A program made the translations under genes and the position numbers. The notes under the pieces were generated by a model. That model saw only the letters and a program-made list of their open reading frames with translations, made no database searches and had not been told where the DNA came from. From Sphaerisporangium album (GTDB lineage: Bacteria; Actinomycetota; Actinomycetes; Streptosporangiales; Streptosporangiaceae): a stretch of DNA of 64,000 bases. Positions within the stretch are counted from its first letter, which is position 1; each line of letters begins with the position of its first letter. Below are positions 7,776 to 16,642 of the stretch, in pieces. The stretch covers positions 268,151 through 332,150 of the forward strand of contig NZ_QOIL01000009.1 in the NCBI RefSeq assembly GCF_003323745.1. The letters run 5' to 3'.

Positions 7776-9086
7776 GTGGCCCTTACCTCCCGCGTCGGCA
7801 GCCGAGAGATCCTGCGACTCGCCGTCCCGGCCTTCGGCGCCCTGGTGGCCGAGCCTCTCTTCATTCTCGCCGACTACGCCATCGTCGGACGCCTCGGCAC
7901 GGTCGCCCTCGGCGCGCTCGGCATCGCCGGCACGGCCCTCACGTCCCTGGTCAACGTCTGCGTGTTCCTCGCGTACGGCACGACCGCGGCCGTGGCCCGG
8001 CAGGTCGGAGCGGGTGACCTGCCGCGGGCCGTCAAGCAGGGCGTGGACGGGCTGTGGCTCGCCGCCGCGATCGGTGTCGCGCTGATCGCCGCGGGCTGGC
8101 CGCTCGCCCCCTGGATCGTCGAGCTGTTCGGCGCCTCCCCTGGCGTCGCGGGCCAGGCGGTGACCTACCTGCGGATCAGCCTGCTGGGCACGCCCGCCAT
8201 GCTCGTCATCCTGGCGGGGACGGGAATCCTGCGCGGATTGCAGAACACGGTGGCCCCGCTGGTCGTCTCGATCGGCTCCTTCGCGCTGAACGCCGCGCTC
8301 AACGCCCTCTTCGTGCTGGTCCTGCACTGGGGCATCGCGGGGTCGGCCTGGGGGACCGTACTGGCCCAGTGCCTCGGGGCGGTCGTCTACGTGCTCGTCG
8401 TCGTCAGGGCCGCCCGCGAGCACCACGTGCCGGTGCGGCCGGACCTCGCGGGGGTCCGCGACGCGGGCACGGCCGGGATCGCCCTGCTGATCCGCACCGT
8501 CTGCATGCGGGTCGTGCTGATCGTCGCGACGACGGTCGCCACGCGCATGGGCGACGCGCCGCTCGCCGCTCACGCGATCGCCACCCAGATCTGGACCCTG
8601 CTGGCCTTCGCCCTCGACGCGATCGCCATCGCCGGTCAGGCCATCACCGGGCGGACGCTCGGCGCCGGGAACGTCCACCTCACGCGTTCGGCGACCCGGA
8701 CGATGGTGATCTGGGGCGTGGGCTGCAGCGTGGTGCTGGGGGTGGCGCTCGTGCTGCTGCGCCCGGTCCTGCCCGGCCTGTTCGGCGCCGACCCGGAGGT
8801 GAGCGCCGAGCTCGTCTCGGTGCTGTGGATCGTCGCGATCCTCCAGCCGGTCGCGGGCGTGGTCTTCGTCCTGGACGGGGTGCTCATCGGCGCGGGCGAC
8901 CGGCGCTTCCTGGCCTGGGCGTCCGCGCTGACCACGCTCGCCTACCTGCCCGCCGCGTACGCGGTCGTCCACACGGGCGGCGGGCTGGTGGCGCTGTGGC
9001 TCGCCCTCGGGGTGTGGATGGCGGCGCGCCTGGCCACGCTGGGATGGCGCGCGTACGGCCGCGCATGGCTCGTCACCGGCGCCTGA
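7776..9086 (+). CDS. MATE-family efflux transporter (DinF-like)
   Basis: A 436-aa cation-coupled antiporter with about 12 hydrophobic segments in two similar halves. The first half begins SREILRLAVPAFGALVAEPLF, a MATE signature. The DinF subgroup is suggested by the Pro-Ala-rich first helix and LADYAIVGRLG. The GTG start lies 6 nt after CAAAAT, so the transcript may be leaderless. Divergent from dnaB, convergent with the amino-acid importer. The exported substrates are unknown. Confidence 0.9.
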   Translation: MALTSRVGSREILRLAVPAFGALVAEPLFILADYAIVGRLGTVALGALGIAGTALTSLVNVCVFLAYGTTAAVARQVGAGDLPRAVKQGVDGLWLAAAIGVALIAAGWPLAPWIVELFGASPGVAGQAVTYLRISLLGTPAMLVILAGTGILRGLQNTVAPLVVSIGSFALNAALNALFVLVLHWGIAGSAWGTVLAQCLGAVVYVLVVVRAAREHHVPVRPDLAGVRDAGTAGIALLIRTVCMRVVLIVATTVATRMGDAPLAAHAIATQIWTLLAFALDAIAIAGQAITGRTLGAGNVHLTRSATRTMVIWGVGCSVVLGVALVLLRPVLPGLFGADPEVSAELVSVLWIVAILQPVAGVVFVLDGVLIGAGDRRFLAWASALTTLAYLPAAYAVVHTGGGLVALWLALGVWMAARLATLGWRAYGRAWLVTGA

Positions 9087-9125
9087 CCCGCCCCCGAGCG
9101 GAGCGAGGCCATATGCGGGTACAAC

Positions 9126-9899
9126 TCAGACGCGTCTGGCCTCCAGGACTCGCCGGAGGAACTCGCGGGTGCGGGGTAGCCGGGGCTCGGTGAAGATCTG
9201 CTCGGGCGGGCCCTGCTCCAGCAGGACCCCTCCGTCCAGGAAGCACACCTTGTCGGCGATGTCGCGGGCCAGGCCCATCTCGTGCGTGGCCAGGACCATC
9301 GTCATGCCCGTCGCCTTGAGCTCGCGGATGATCTCCAGCACCTCGCCGACCAGCGCCGGGTCCAGCGCCGAGGTGACCTCGTCCAGCAGGAGCAGCCGGG
9401 GGCGGGTGGCCAGGGCCCTGATGATCGCCACGCGCTGCTGCTGGCCTCCCGACAGCCGGTCGGGGTAGGCGCCGGCCTTGTCCGCCAGGCCGAAGCGCTC
9501 CAGCAGCTCGCGGGCCTCCTCCTCGGCCCGCGCCCTGCCCACCCCGTGCACCTTCCTCGGTGCCAGCGTGATGTTGCCCAGCACGGTCATGGACGGGAAG
9601 AGGTTGTAGGACTGGAACACCATGCCGATGCGCTTGCGCACGTCGTCCGGGTCCGCCCGCACGTCGGTGATCTCCTCGCCGTCGAGGTGGATGACGCCGT
9701 CGTCCACGAACTCCAGGAGGTTGACGCAGCGCAGCAGCGTCGACTTCCCCGACCCGGAGGCGCCGATCAGGCAGACCACCTCGTGGGAGTCCACCGACAG
9801 GTCGATGCCGCGCAGCACGTGGTGCCCGTGGTAGTTCTTCCAGACGTTCTCGACGCGCAGGACGACGTCCCGCCCCTCCGTCTCCCGCGGTCCGCTCAC
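9126..9899 (-). CDS. Polar amino-acid ABC transporter, ATP-binding protein (GlnQ type)
   Basis: A 257-aa ATPase energising amino-acid uptake. Walker A GASGSGKST, the Q-loop in GMVFQSYNLFPSMTVLGNI, signature LSGGQQQR, Walker B LLLLDEVTSALD and the His switch in ATHEMGLA are all present. The GTG start overlaps the TGA of the permease gene (GTGA), which fixes it inside a longer open frame. It is the last gene of a three-gene minus-strand operon (binding protein, permease, ATPase). Confidence 0.92.
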   Translation of the reverse strand: MSGPRETEGRDVVLRVENVWKNYHGHHVLRGIDLSVDSHEVVCLIGASGSGKSTLLRCVNLLEFVDDGVIHLDGEEITDVRADPDDVRKRIGMVFQSYNLFPSMTVLGNITLAPRKVHGVGRARAEEEARELLERFGLADKAGAYPDRLSGGQQQRVAIIRALATRPRLLLLDEVTSALDPALVGEVLEIIRELKATGMTMVLATHEMGLARDIADKVCFLDGGVLLEQGPPEQIFTEPRLPRTREFLRRVLEARRV

Positions 9900-10849
9900 G
9901 CGCCTCGCCGCCTCTGGGACCTGGCCGCCAGGTAGTCGGTGAACCGGGCCATCGGGATCGTCAGCGCGATGAACAGCAGCGCCGCCACCAGGTAGGGGGT
10001 GTAGTTGAACGTGTCGGCCGCGTGGATCTGCGCCTGGCGCAGCGCCTCCAGCGGCCCGATCGTGGCGACCAGGGCGGTGTCCTTCTGCAGGGAGACGAAG
10101 TCGTTGAGCAGCGGCGGGACGACCCGGCGCACGGCCTGGGGCAGCACCACGAAGCGCATCGCCTGGCCCTGCGTGAGCCCGAGGGAGCGGGCCGCGGCAC
10201 GCTGGCTGGGGTGCACGGAGTCGATGCCCGCCCGGAACACCTCGGCGACGTACGCCCCGTACGACAGCGTCAGCGCGATCACGCCCAGGGTGGCGAGGTC
10301 GGACGGCACGCCCTGGATCTCCAGCGCGGGGAGGCCGAACCCGACGAGGTAGATGACCAGGATCGTCGGCACGCCGCGGAAGACGTCGGTGTAGAGGACG
10401 GCGAGGGCGCGCAGGGGGAAGAACACCGGCGCGTGCAGCGTGCGCACCAGCGCCACGAGCAGCCCCACGACCAGGATCAGCGGCTCGGCGATCAGGAAGA
10501 TCTTGATGTTGAGCAGGAACCCCGCCAGGACGTCGGGGAACGCACCGGTGAACTGGCCGAGGTCGAAGAAGGTCTCCTTGACCCTCGGCCAGCCCGGGGA
10601 CGCGGTGACCACCGAGACGACCAGGACGACGAACACGACCGTGGAGACGGTCGCCACCGAACTGGAGCGCAGGTCCCTGCGGCGGCGCAGGCGCTCGCGT
10701 TCGCGCTGGCGGTCGCTCTTGACCCACCCGCCCTCGGAGTAGTCCCCGGGCGCGTCCGCCAGGGCGCCGTACGCGTCCGCCAGGGCGCCGTACGCGTCCG
10801 CCGGGGAGCCGGGCGCGTCCGCCGTCCCCCCGCCGGACGGGTGCGTCAC
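9896..10849 (-). CDS. Polar amino-acid ABC transporter, permease
   Basis: A 317-aa His/Glu/Gln/Arg-type permease. Several helices follow a charged N-terminus (SDRQRERERLRRRRDLR). The ATPase-docking loop is seen in AARSLGLTQGQAMRFVVLPQA. The GTG start overlaps the stop of the binding-protein gene (GTGA). The first 40 residues before the charged segment are odd: they contain a 7-residue tandem repeat (ADAYGAL) from a 21-bp DNA repeat and are not typical of the family. A shorter protein starting at the GTG of VKSDRQ is possible. Confidence 0.88.
   Translation of the reverse strand: MTHPSGGGTADAPGSPADAYGALADAYGALADAPGDYSEGGWVKSDRQRERERLRRRRDLRSSSVATVSTVVFVVLVVSVVTASPGWPRVKETFFDLGQFTGAFPDVLAGFLLNIKIFLIAEPLILVVGLLVALVRTLHAPVFFPLRALAVLYTDVFRGVPTILVIYLVGFGLPALEIQGVPSDLATLGVIALTLSYGAYVAEVFRAGIDSVHPSQRAAARSLGLTQGQAMRFVVLPQAVRRVVPPLLNDFVSLQKDTALVATIGPLEALRQAQIHAADTFNYTPYLVAALLFIALTIPMARFTDYLAARSQRRRGA
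10751..10802. repeat. 21-bp tandem repeat in the permease N-terminus
   Basis: Two exact copies of a 21-bp unit (10751-10771 and 10772-10792) plus a 10-bp partial third copy. Being a multiple of three, the unit adds whole ADAYGAL heptads to the permease N-terminus. Copy number could vary by slippage without breaking the frame. Confidence 0.85.
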
Positions 10850-11724
10850 TTCAGTTCCGGCGCACCGGCCGCGGAGCCGAGCCACCGGGTCTCGATGTTC
10901 GCCAGCTCGCCGGAGGACCGCAGCGCGCCGATCGCCGCGTTGACGCAGCTCACCAGCGGGCTGCCCTTCTGGAAGACGAGGCCGAACTGCTCCGCCGTGC
11001 CGTCCGCACTGCCGAACTGGCCGACGATCTTCGACCCGTCCACCTGGGCGGCGGTGACGTAGAAGGCGGTCGGCAGGTCCACCACCAGGACGTCGACCTG
11101 CTTGTTCTTCAGGGCGTTCACGGCGTCGATCTGCTCGTTGTAGACGTTCGGCTGGGCGCTCGGCGCGATGGAGTTCTTCACGGCCGTGAGGGACGTCGTG
11201 CCGACCTGGACGCCGATCTTGGCGTCCTTGAGGTCGGCGAGGGAGGCGGCGGAGGCGAACTTGGACCCGTTGAGCGCGACCGCCGCCTGCTTGACCGTGT
11301 AGTACCCCTCGCTGAAGTCGACGGCCTTCTGCCGCGCCGGGGTGATCGACACCTGGTTGATGTCGAAGTCGAACTGCTTCTGGCCGGGCGCGAACGCCGA
11401 GTTGAAGGGGGCGACCGTCCAGGTGACCTCGTTCTGCGCGAAGCCGAGCTTGCCGGCCACCGCGGCGGCGACGGCGCCCTCGAACCCCTCGCCGTTGGAC
11501 GGCTTGTCGTCCTTGAACCACGGCTCGTAGGCCGGCTTGTCGGTGCCGATGGTCAGCGTGCCGGGCTTGAGCAGCTTGAGCTGGTCCTTCCCGCAGGTCG
11601 CCGACGCGGAGGGCGCGGCGGTCGTGGGGGCGCCGGAGGCGGAGGTGGTGTCGGAGGCCGGAGCGCACGCCACCACCACCATCGCGAGGGCGCCGAGCGC
11701 CGGCGGCATCCAGGGACGGAGCAT
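10846..11724 (-). CDS. Polar amino-acid ABC transporter, substrate-binding lipoprotein
   Basis: A 292-aa extracellular binding protein anchored by lipid. A signal peptide ends in the lipobox VVAC (Cys near residue 20), followed by a Ser/Thr/Ala-rich linker. The family-3 solute-binding fold starts at TLTIGTDKPAYEPWF, with later landmarks DFDINQVSITPARQKAVDFSEGYY and KIGVQVGTTS. A GGAGG site precedes the ATG. It is the first gene of the importer operon. Glutamate or another polar amino acid is the likely ligand; exact specificity is not readable. Confidence 0.92.
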   Translation of the reverse strand: MLRPWMPPALGALAMVVVACAPASDTTSASGAPTTAAPSASATCGKDQLKLLKPGTLTIGTDKPAYEPWFKDDKPSNGEGFEGAVAAAVAGKLGFAQNEVTWTVAPFNSAFAPGQKQFDFDINQVSITPARQKAVDFSEGYYTVKQAAVALNGSKFASAASLADLKDAKIGVQVGTTSLTAVKNSIAPSAQPNVYNEQIDAVNALKNKQVDVLVVDLPTAFYVTAAQVDGSKIVGQFGSADGTAEQFGLVFQKGSPLVSCVNAAIGALRSSGELANIETRWLGSAAGAPELK

Positions 11725-11956
11725 TCAAGCCTCCAGAGGGGGTTCTACCAGGGGAATTCGTCGCTCAGGATATCGGCTGCCACGGATTCCGCCCATACAC
11801 ATCTATGAGGGCTGAAATCATAGCTTTTAGGGCGAGCCACCCCTGCGGCTCCCCGGCGACCGGCCGCCGTGAACCGGGCACCCCCGCGATCGTACGCCCC
11901 GCCCGCCCCCCGTCCACGGCCTCCCGCCCGCGGCGAGGCTCAACCGAAACGTCGAA

Positions 11957-11985
11957 GGGCCCCTCCCGTATCGGGAAGGGCCCTC
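11957..11985 (-). terminator. Terminator of the rpsF-ssb-rpsR-rplI operon
   Basis: A 13-bp stem with one mismatch (arms AGGGCCCCTCCCG and CGGGAAGGGCCCT) around a TAT loop, 21 bp after the rplI stop. The strong GC hairpin has no U-tract, common for actinomycete terminators. Confidence 0.75.
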
Positions 11986-12006
11986 GTGAATCGACGATCA
12001 CACCGC

Positions 12007-12453
12007 TCAGGTGCCGAGAACCTCGACGTCGATGTTGGCGGCCACCTCGGGGTGCAGCCGGACCGAGATGCGGTGCGAACCGACGCTCTTGATCGGGCTG
12101 GTGATCTCGATGCGGCGGCGGTCGAGCTGCGGACCACCGGCGGCCTTCACCGCGTCGGCGATGTCGGTGGTGGTCACCGAGCCGAACAGGCGTCCGGACT
12201 CGCCCGCGCGCGTCTTCAGCTTCACCCGCAGGGCGCCGAGCCGGCCGGCGACCTCCTTGGCGGTGCCGAGGTCGCGGATCTCGCGGGCGTCGCGCGCCTT
12301 CTTGATCGAATCGATCTGCTTCTCGCCGCCGCGCGTCCAGCGCAGGGCGAAACCGCGGGGAATGAGGTAGTTACGGCCGTAGCCGTCCTTGACCTCGACG
12401 ATGTCACCGGGGGCGCCGAGGCCCGAGACCTCGGTCGTGAGAATGAGCTTCAT
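12007..12453 (-). CDS. rplI: 50S ribosomal protein L9
   Basis: A 148-aa large-subunit protein binding 23S rRNA at the base of the L1 stalk. The N-terminal domain [34 protein letters not shown] is the L9 signature (described here as residues 1-36), followed by the long connecting helix and a C-terminal domain including [16 protein letters not shown]. Normal length. Last gene of the rpsF cluster, 17 bp after rpsR and followed by a terminator. Confidence 0.98.
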   Translation of the reverse strand: MKLILTTEVSGLGAPGDIVEVKDGYGRNYLIPRGFALRWTRGGEKQIDSIKKARDAREIRDLGTAKEVAGRLGALRVKLKTRAGESGRLFGSVTTTDIADAVKAAGGPQLDRRRIEITSPIKSVGSHRISVRLHPEVAANIDVEVLGT

Positions 12454-12470
12454 ATCTCGCAGGCCTCCTG

Positions 12471-12707
12471 TCAGCGCGCGGTGCTCGTGTACGGCAGCAG
12501 GGCCATCTCACGAGCGTTCTTGATCGCGGTGGCCACGTCGCGCTGGTGCTGGGTGCAGTTGCCCGTCACCCGGCGGGCACGGATCTTGCCGCGGTCGGAG
12601 ATGAACTTCCGCAGCAGCGCCGTGTCCTTGTAGTCGACGTAAGAGATCTTGTCATGGCAGAACAGGCAAACCTTCTTCTTCGGCTTGCGCAGTGCCGGCT
12701 TCGCCAT
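12471..12707 (-). CDS. rpsR: 30S ribosomal protein S18
   Basis: A 78-aa small-subunit protein that pairs with S6. It is the zinc-type (C-plus) form: CLFC near residues 14-17 and GNCTQHQ near 50-54 supply the metal ligands. The [13 protein letters not shown] block and the C-terminal [10 protein letters not shown] match actinobacterial primary S18. It lies between ssb and rplI in the conserved cluster. Confidence 0.98.
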   Translation of the reverse strand: MAKPALRKPKKKVCLFCHDKISYVDYKDTALLRKFISDRGKIRARRVTGNCTQHQRDVATAIKNAREMALLPYTSTAR

Positions 12708-12779
12708 CGTGGTGCTCCTCCTAAGAGAGCCCCGCGTGATGCGGGAATGGTCGATCGGTTACTGGATGAAACGTGGTGT

Positions 12780-13352
12780 TCAGAAAGGCGGTTCGTCGCT
12801 GAGGTCGCCGCCGCCACCACCGGAGCCGCCGTAGCCGCCCTGGTTGTAGCCGCCGCCCCCACCGCCGCCGTAGTTGCCGCCGCCGCCACCACCGCCGAAG
12901 CCGCCACCGGGCGGCGCCGGAGTGGCCGAGGCCCACGGGTCGTCACCGCCGCCGAAGCCGCCGCCCCCACCGCCGCCGCCCTGCCGTGCGGTCTTGTTGA
13001 CCTTGCACGTGGCGTTGCGCAGGGACGGGCCGACCTCGTCGACCTCGACCTCGTAGACGGTGCGCTTCTCGCCTTCCTTGGTCTCGTACGACCGCTGCTT
13101 GAGCCGCCCCTGGACGATGACCCGCATGCCGCGCTGGAGGCTCTCGGCGACGTTCTCGGCCGCCTGGCGCCAGACGTTGCAGGTCAGGAAGAGGCTCTCG
13201 CCGTCCTTCCACTCGTTGGTCTGACGGTCCATGAACCGCGGAGTGGACGCGATGCGGAACCGCGCCACGGCCTGCCCCGAAGGGGTGAAACGCAGCTCGG
13301 GGTCGTCGACAAGGTTGCCGACGATGGTGATCGTGGTGTCGCCTGCTGCCAT
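12780..13352 (-). CDS. ssb: Single-stranded DNA-binding protein
   Basis: A 190-aa protein. The OB fold (residues 1-115; [46 protein letters not shown]) is followed by a Gly-rich flexible linker of about 60 residues with runs of up to eight Gly. The acidic tip DLSDEPPF recruits replication and repair proteins. Its place between rpsF and rpsR marks it as the essential housekeeping copy. Confidence 0.97.
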   Translation of the reverse strand: MAAGDTTITIVGNLVDDPELRFTPSGQAVARFRIASTPRFMDRQTNEWKDGESLFLTCNVWRQAAENVAESLQRGMRVIVQGRLKQRSYETKEGEKRTVYEVEVDEVGPSLRNATCKVNKTARQGGGGGGGGFGGGDDPWASATPAPPGGGFGGGGGGGNYGGGGGGGYNQGGYGGSGGGGGDLSDEPPF

Positions 13353-13420
13353 GGTCGCTCTCGCCTTCCTGCGTGAATCTGCGCAGCCTGTTGGGCCTCA
13401 GAGTACGGCTACCGCCCGAC

Positions 13421-13450
13421 AAAAAGCCGGGCTTCGGCATGACCCGAAGC
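13421..13450 (-). terminator. Hairpin with T-run between rpsF and ssb
   Basis: Read on the minus strand just after the rpsF stop: stem GCTTCGG / CCGAAGC with a 6-nt loop (13431-13450), then CCGGC and five T residues (13421-13425). This looks like an intrinsic terminator or attenuator inside the operon and would make ssb-rpsR-rplI partly independent of rpsF. Confidence 0.5.
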
Positions 13451-13741
13451 TCAGTGCATGTCGGGGCGCAGCACCTTGGTCCGCAGGATGCCTTCGTTCA
13501 GGTTGAGCTGGCGGTCCAGCTCCTTGACCGTGGCCGGCTCGGCCGTCAGGTCGATGACGGCGTAGATGCCCTCACCCTTCTTGGCGATGTCGTAGGACAG
13601 CCGGCGGCGGCCCCACACGTCGACCTTCTCCACCGTGCCGCCGTCGTTGCGGACGACCGTGAGGAACTGGTCGAGCGACGGAGTCACCGTGCGCTCATCG
13701 AGGGACGGGTCGAGGATGACCATCAGTTCGTAACGACGCAT
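13451..13741 (-). CDS. rpsF: 30S ribosomal protein S6
   Basis: A 96-aa small-subunit protein ([16 protein letters not shown]; later [16 protein letters not shown]), the partner of S18. An open frame extends 34 codons upstream without family similarity, so the ATG at 13741 is used. The ribosome-binding site GAGGAGG is about 12 nt away, rather far. First gene of the rpsF-ssb-rpsR-rplI cluster. A TAGACT -10-like hexamer lies at 13880-13885 on the minus strand. Confidence 0.97.
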   Translation of the reverse strand: MRRYELMVILDPSLDERTVTPSLDQFLTVVRNDGGTVEKVDVWGRRRLSYDIAKKGEGIYAVIDLTAEPATVKELDRQLNLNEGILRTKVLRPDMH

Positions 13742-13962
13742 GTGGACTTCCAACCTCCTCTGGACTCTTGCGGTCACGACACCATGCCGTGACAGGAGGA
13801 CGCCGACGCTCTCGCACCCGCTTTCGGAAGGGGGAGCGGCCACGCGGGTGATGACACGCGTAGCAAGCGCAGCCCAAGAAGTCTACCAGGGTCACCGACC
13901 GTGCCCGAGCGATTGTCGGCGCGCCGTAAGGGGAACGTCACGAAGAGAAGAAAGGAGGAGCA

Positions 13963-14280
13963 GTGGACACCATGTCACAGCCCCCTGGCCGGTCCGCGGG
14001 CCGGTACCACGTCACGCTCAACACCGACGGCAAGAGGCATCCCCTGGAGAATGCCCTGACGCTGGCCGCGCTGTCCTGCGGCCTGATCGCGTTCATGAGC
14101 GGGCTGTTCGTCCCCGTCCACGTCGTCGCCTCGTGGGCCGGGGTGCTGGGGTTCGTCGGAGGCTTGTACGCGCAGTACGTCTCGGCGACGACCGCCGAGC
14201 GCTCGCTGAACATCGTCGCCATCGTCGCGTCGTTCGTCGGCACGGCGCTGGGCATCTATCACGGCGGGTTCATTCCCTGA
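13963..14280 (+). CDS. Small membrane protein of unknown function
   Basis: A 105-aa protein with a short hydrophilic N-terminus and three predicted membrane helices (about residues 32-50, 53-72 and 82-102: LTLAALSCGLIAFMSGLF, VVASWAGVLGFVGGLYAQ, LNIVAIVASFVGTALGIYH). An AAAGGAGG site ends 4 nt before the GTG start, which favours it over the ATG three codons later. It is divergent from rpsF and convergent with the next small gene. No functional family recognised. Confidence 0.75.
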   Translation: MDTMSQPPGRSAGRYHVTLNTDGKRHPLENALTLAALSCGLIAFMSGLFVPVHVVASWAGVLGFVGGLYAQYVSATTAERSLNIVAIVASFVGTALGIYHGGFIP

Positions 14281-14357
14281 CCCGCCGCGTTGTGACGGCG
14301 AGTCGACGGGGCGCCCCCGAGACGCCCACGCCGGTTCGAAGGTGCGCGCGTCCGCTG

Positions 14358-14543
14358 TCACAAGCCTCCGATGTGGAGGTCGACGCCGAGCAGGATGAGG
14401 AACCAGAGCAAGATCGCGAGCAGGGCCTGGGCGACCCTTTTGAGGAGGTCGGGGGTGATGTAGTGGTGGACCCAGGCCACGTAAAGCCCGATGAGGATGT
14501 AGATCAGGCCTAAGAGGCTGATCCCGCGGCGACGGTAGGCCAC
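14358..14543 (-). CDS. Small hydrophobic protein of unknown function
   Basis: A 61-aa protein with two predicted membrane helices (residues about 8-25, [18 protein letters not shown], and 39-55, [15 protein letters not shown]). The GTG start has a good AGGAG site 6 nt upstream. It resembles the very short conserved integral membrane proteins seen near rpsF in related actinomycetes. Function unknown. Confidence 0.7.
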   Translation of the reverse strand: MAYRRRGISLLGLIYILIGLYVAWVHHYITPDLLKRVAQALLAILLWFLILLGVDLHIGGL

Positions 14544-14643
14544 TGTCTTCTCCTATATGTCACGGTACGCGGGTTTCCGGGCGTACCAACTCGGCGCCTC
14601 TACTGCCCCTGGTCAAGTGCTCGAAACGACTACGCTCGTCCCC

Positions 14644-15399
14644 ATGGTTCGCATCGGAGCTCACGTCGACCGGGACGACCCACTGGCCCACGCCGCGGTG
14701 CGTGAGGCGGAGGTCGTGCAGTTCTTCCTCGGTGATCCGCAGGGGTGGAAGGGGCCGGAGCTGCCCGCCTCCGCCGACGCCCTGAAGGCCTCGGACGTCG
14801 ACGTCTACGTCCACGCCCCGTACGTGATCAACGTCGCCACGGCGAACAACCGCATCCGCATCCCTAGCCGCAAGCTGCTGGCGGGCCAGCTGGAGGCGGC
14901 GGCCTCGATCGGCGCCAAGGGCCTGATCGTGCACGGCGGGCACGTGGGCAAGGACGACGACGCCCAGATCGGCTTCGACAACTGGCGCAAGGTGTTCGAG
15001 CGGCTGGAGACGCCGATCCCCGTCCTGATCGAGAACACCGCGGGCGGCGGCAACGCGATGGCGCGCCGGCTGGAGCGCATCGCCCGGCTGTGGGAGGCGC
15101 TGGACGGCTTCGACGTCGGCTTCTGCCTGGACACCTGCCACGCGCACGCGGGCGGCGAGGAGCTCGTGGACGTGGTCGACCGCGTGAAGGCGATCACGGG
15201 ACGCATCGACCTGGTCCACTGCAACGACTCGCGCGACGCATTCGACTCCGGCGCGGACCGGCACGCCAACCTCGGCAAGGGCCAGATCGACCCCCAGCTC
15301 ATCCTGGCGGTGTGCCGGGCGGCCGGGGCGCCGATCGTCGTGGAGACCCCCGCCGACGGGCAGACGGCCGACATCGCGTTCCTGCGCGAACACCTTTGA
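14644..15399 (+). CDS. nfo: Endonuclease IV (AP endonuclease)
   Basis: A 251-aa TIM-barrel nuclease that cuts DNA 5' of abasic sites in base-excision repair. Metal-binding landmarks are present in order: [37 protein letters not shown] (with the following DRHANLGKG) and VETP. It is slightly shorter than the E. coli enzyme, normal for actinobacteria. The ATG lies exactly 7 nt after TACGCT, so the message is probably leaderless. An in-frame upstream ATG at 14557 adds nothing conserved. Its stop codon is part of a DnaA-box pair. Confidence 0.9.
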   Translation: MVRIGAHVDRDDPLAHAAVREAEVVQFFLGDPQGWKGPELPASADALKASDVDVYVHAPYVINVATANNRIRIPSRKLLAGQLEAAASIGAKGLIVHGGHVGKDDDAQIGFDNWRKVFERLETPIPVLIENTAGGGNAMARRLERIARLWEALDGFDVGFCLDTCHAHAGGEELVDVVDRVKAITGRIDLVHCNDSRDAFDSGADRHANLGKGQIDPQLILAVCRAAGAPIVVETPADGQTADIAFLREHL

Positions 15400-15417
15400 T
15401 CCACAGCCTGTGGATAA
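15397..15417. promoter_or_regulatory. Inverted DnaA-box pair after nfo
   Basis: TGATCCACA and TGTGGATAA in inverted orientation, separated by GCC. The whole 21 bp is identical to the first element of oriC at 51034-51054. The first three bases are the nfo stop codon. The pair also forms a 7-bp hairpin, so a terminator role is an alternative. Confidence 0.6.
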
Positions 15418-15465
15418 ATCCCCTGGATTACGGAAGTGGGAAAGCGGGTAAGACGCCGCGGCGCC

Positions 15466-16590
15466 TCAGCCCGCCCAGGCTCCTTCGATGAACGTCATGG
15501 TGTTCAGCACCATCAACGGCCCGGCCACCAGGGCGTACACCAGCAGGACGGAGCGGCGCCGCACGCCGGCGCGCCCGAGCATCACCCACAACGGCCACCA
15601 CAGCAGCGCCGCCCGCGGGATCGACAGGTAGTACGCCGAGAACATCAGCGCGCCGACCTGGAGCCCGACGTACACGAACTCGCTCCACCGGCGCGCCACC
15701 AGCAGCCACCCCACCACGGCGACCCCGGCGACCGCGCCCGCGAGCTCCATGCGGAACGCCCAGGCGAACTGCCCGTCCCCGGTCGCCATCTGCCAGGTCG
15801 TCCAGAAGGACTGCCAGGGCCAGACCATCTGGCGGCCCCAGCCCGCCTCCTGGGCGTGCTGCCAGGCGAGCCAGTCCCCCGTGCGCGCGTGCTGGTAAAG
15901 CGAGTACAGCACCAACGGGACGAAGGGAACGAACAGCCAGGGGACGGCACCCGTCCTGCCCCGCCGCATCACGAACTCCACGATCAGCGCCAGAGCCAGG
16001 AACAGCCCGGTGATCCGCACACAGGACGCCCCCGCGGCCAGCAGGCCCGCGGCCACCCAGTTCTGCCGCCGCGCGTGCAGCCAGGCGGGGATCGCGAAGG
16101 CCAGGAACAGCGACTCGGTGTACCCGGCGAACAGGAACACCGCCGTGGGGCACAGCACCAGCGCCAGGACGGCGCGCCGCCCCGCGCCTTCTGGCCCCTC
16201 GAAGTCGGCGAGCCGGGCGAGCGCCACCATGGCGATCATGCCGGCGACCAGCGAGATCAGCAGCCCGGCCAGCGACCAGTCGGGCACGATCACGTGGACG
16301 AGGCGCAGCGCGAGGGGCATCCCCGGGAAGAACGCGGGCAGCCCCTGGTCGGGGTCGGCCGCGGGATCGCCGTCATAGCCGTGCTTCGCGATGTCCACCA
16401 GGAGCTTGGCGTCCCAGTGCTGCCAGCGCTCCAGGAACGACGGCAGCCGGTCGTCCCTCGCGAGCACGCCCGCCCCCACCGTGGCCGCCAGGACGATCCC
16501 CGCCCGCGACCCCAGCCAGAGCGCCAGGACATCGCCCATCGCGCCGCGCACCCGCACGGGCGAAACGGTCTCCGGGGGGATCGTTTGCAC
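15466..16590 (-). CDS. Membrane mannosyltransferase-like protein (PIG-V type)
   Basis: A 374-aa polytopic membrane protein with about nine helices. The early motif RWQHWDAKLLVDIAKHGY, followed by FFPGMPLALR, matches the PIG-V/GPI-mannosyltransferase-2-like family, in which the Asp after Trp is catalytic and a polyprenyl-phosphate sugar is the donor. Bacterial members probably add sugars to envelope lipids or proteins on the outer face. It lies downstream of a second glycosyltransferase and a penicillin-binding protein on the same strand, an envelope cluster. Acceptor unknown. Confidence 0.75.
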   Translation of the reverse strand: MQTIPPETVSPVRVRGAMGDVLALWLGSRAGIVLAATVGAGVLARDDRLPSFLERWQHWDAKLLVDIAKHGYDGDPAADPDQGLPAFFPGMPLALRLVHVIVPDWSLAGLLISLVAGMIAMVALARLADFEGPEGAGRRAVLALVLCPTAVFLFAGYTESLFLAFAIPAWLHARRQNWVAAGLLAAGASCVRITGLFLALALIVEFVMRRGRTGAVPWLFVPFVPLVLYSLYQHARTGDWLAWQHAQEAGWGRQMVWPWQSFWTTWQMATGDGQFAWAFRMELAGAVAGVAVVGWLLVARRWSEFVYVGLQVGALMFSAYYLSIPRAALLWWPLWVMLGRAGVRRRSVLLVYALVAGPLMVLNTMTFIEGAWAG

Positions 16591-16642
16591 ACAGTGGAGA
16601 ATAAAGGGTCATCTGGGGCCTTAGATGAGCCGCCGCAGGTGT

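Noticed and set aside
9899..10727. Upstream extension of the amino-acid ABC ATPase frame into the permease gene
   Set aside because: The extension is an out-of-frame translation of the permease. The GTGA overlap at 9896-9899 gives the proper start.
10849..11728. Upstream extension of the permease frame into the binding-protein gene
   Set aside because: It lies in another frame of a clear lipoprotein gene. The permease starts at the GTGA overlap.
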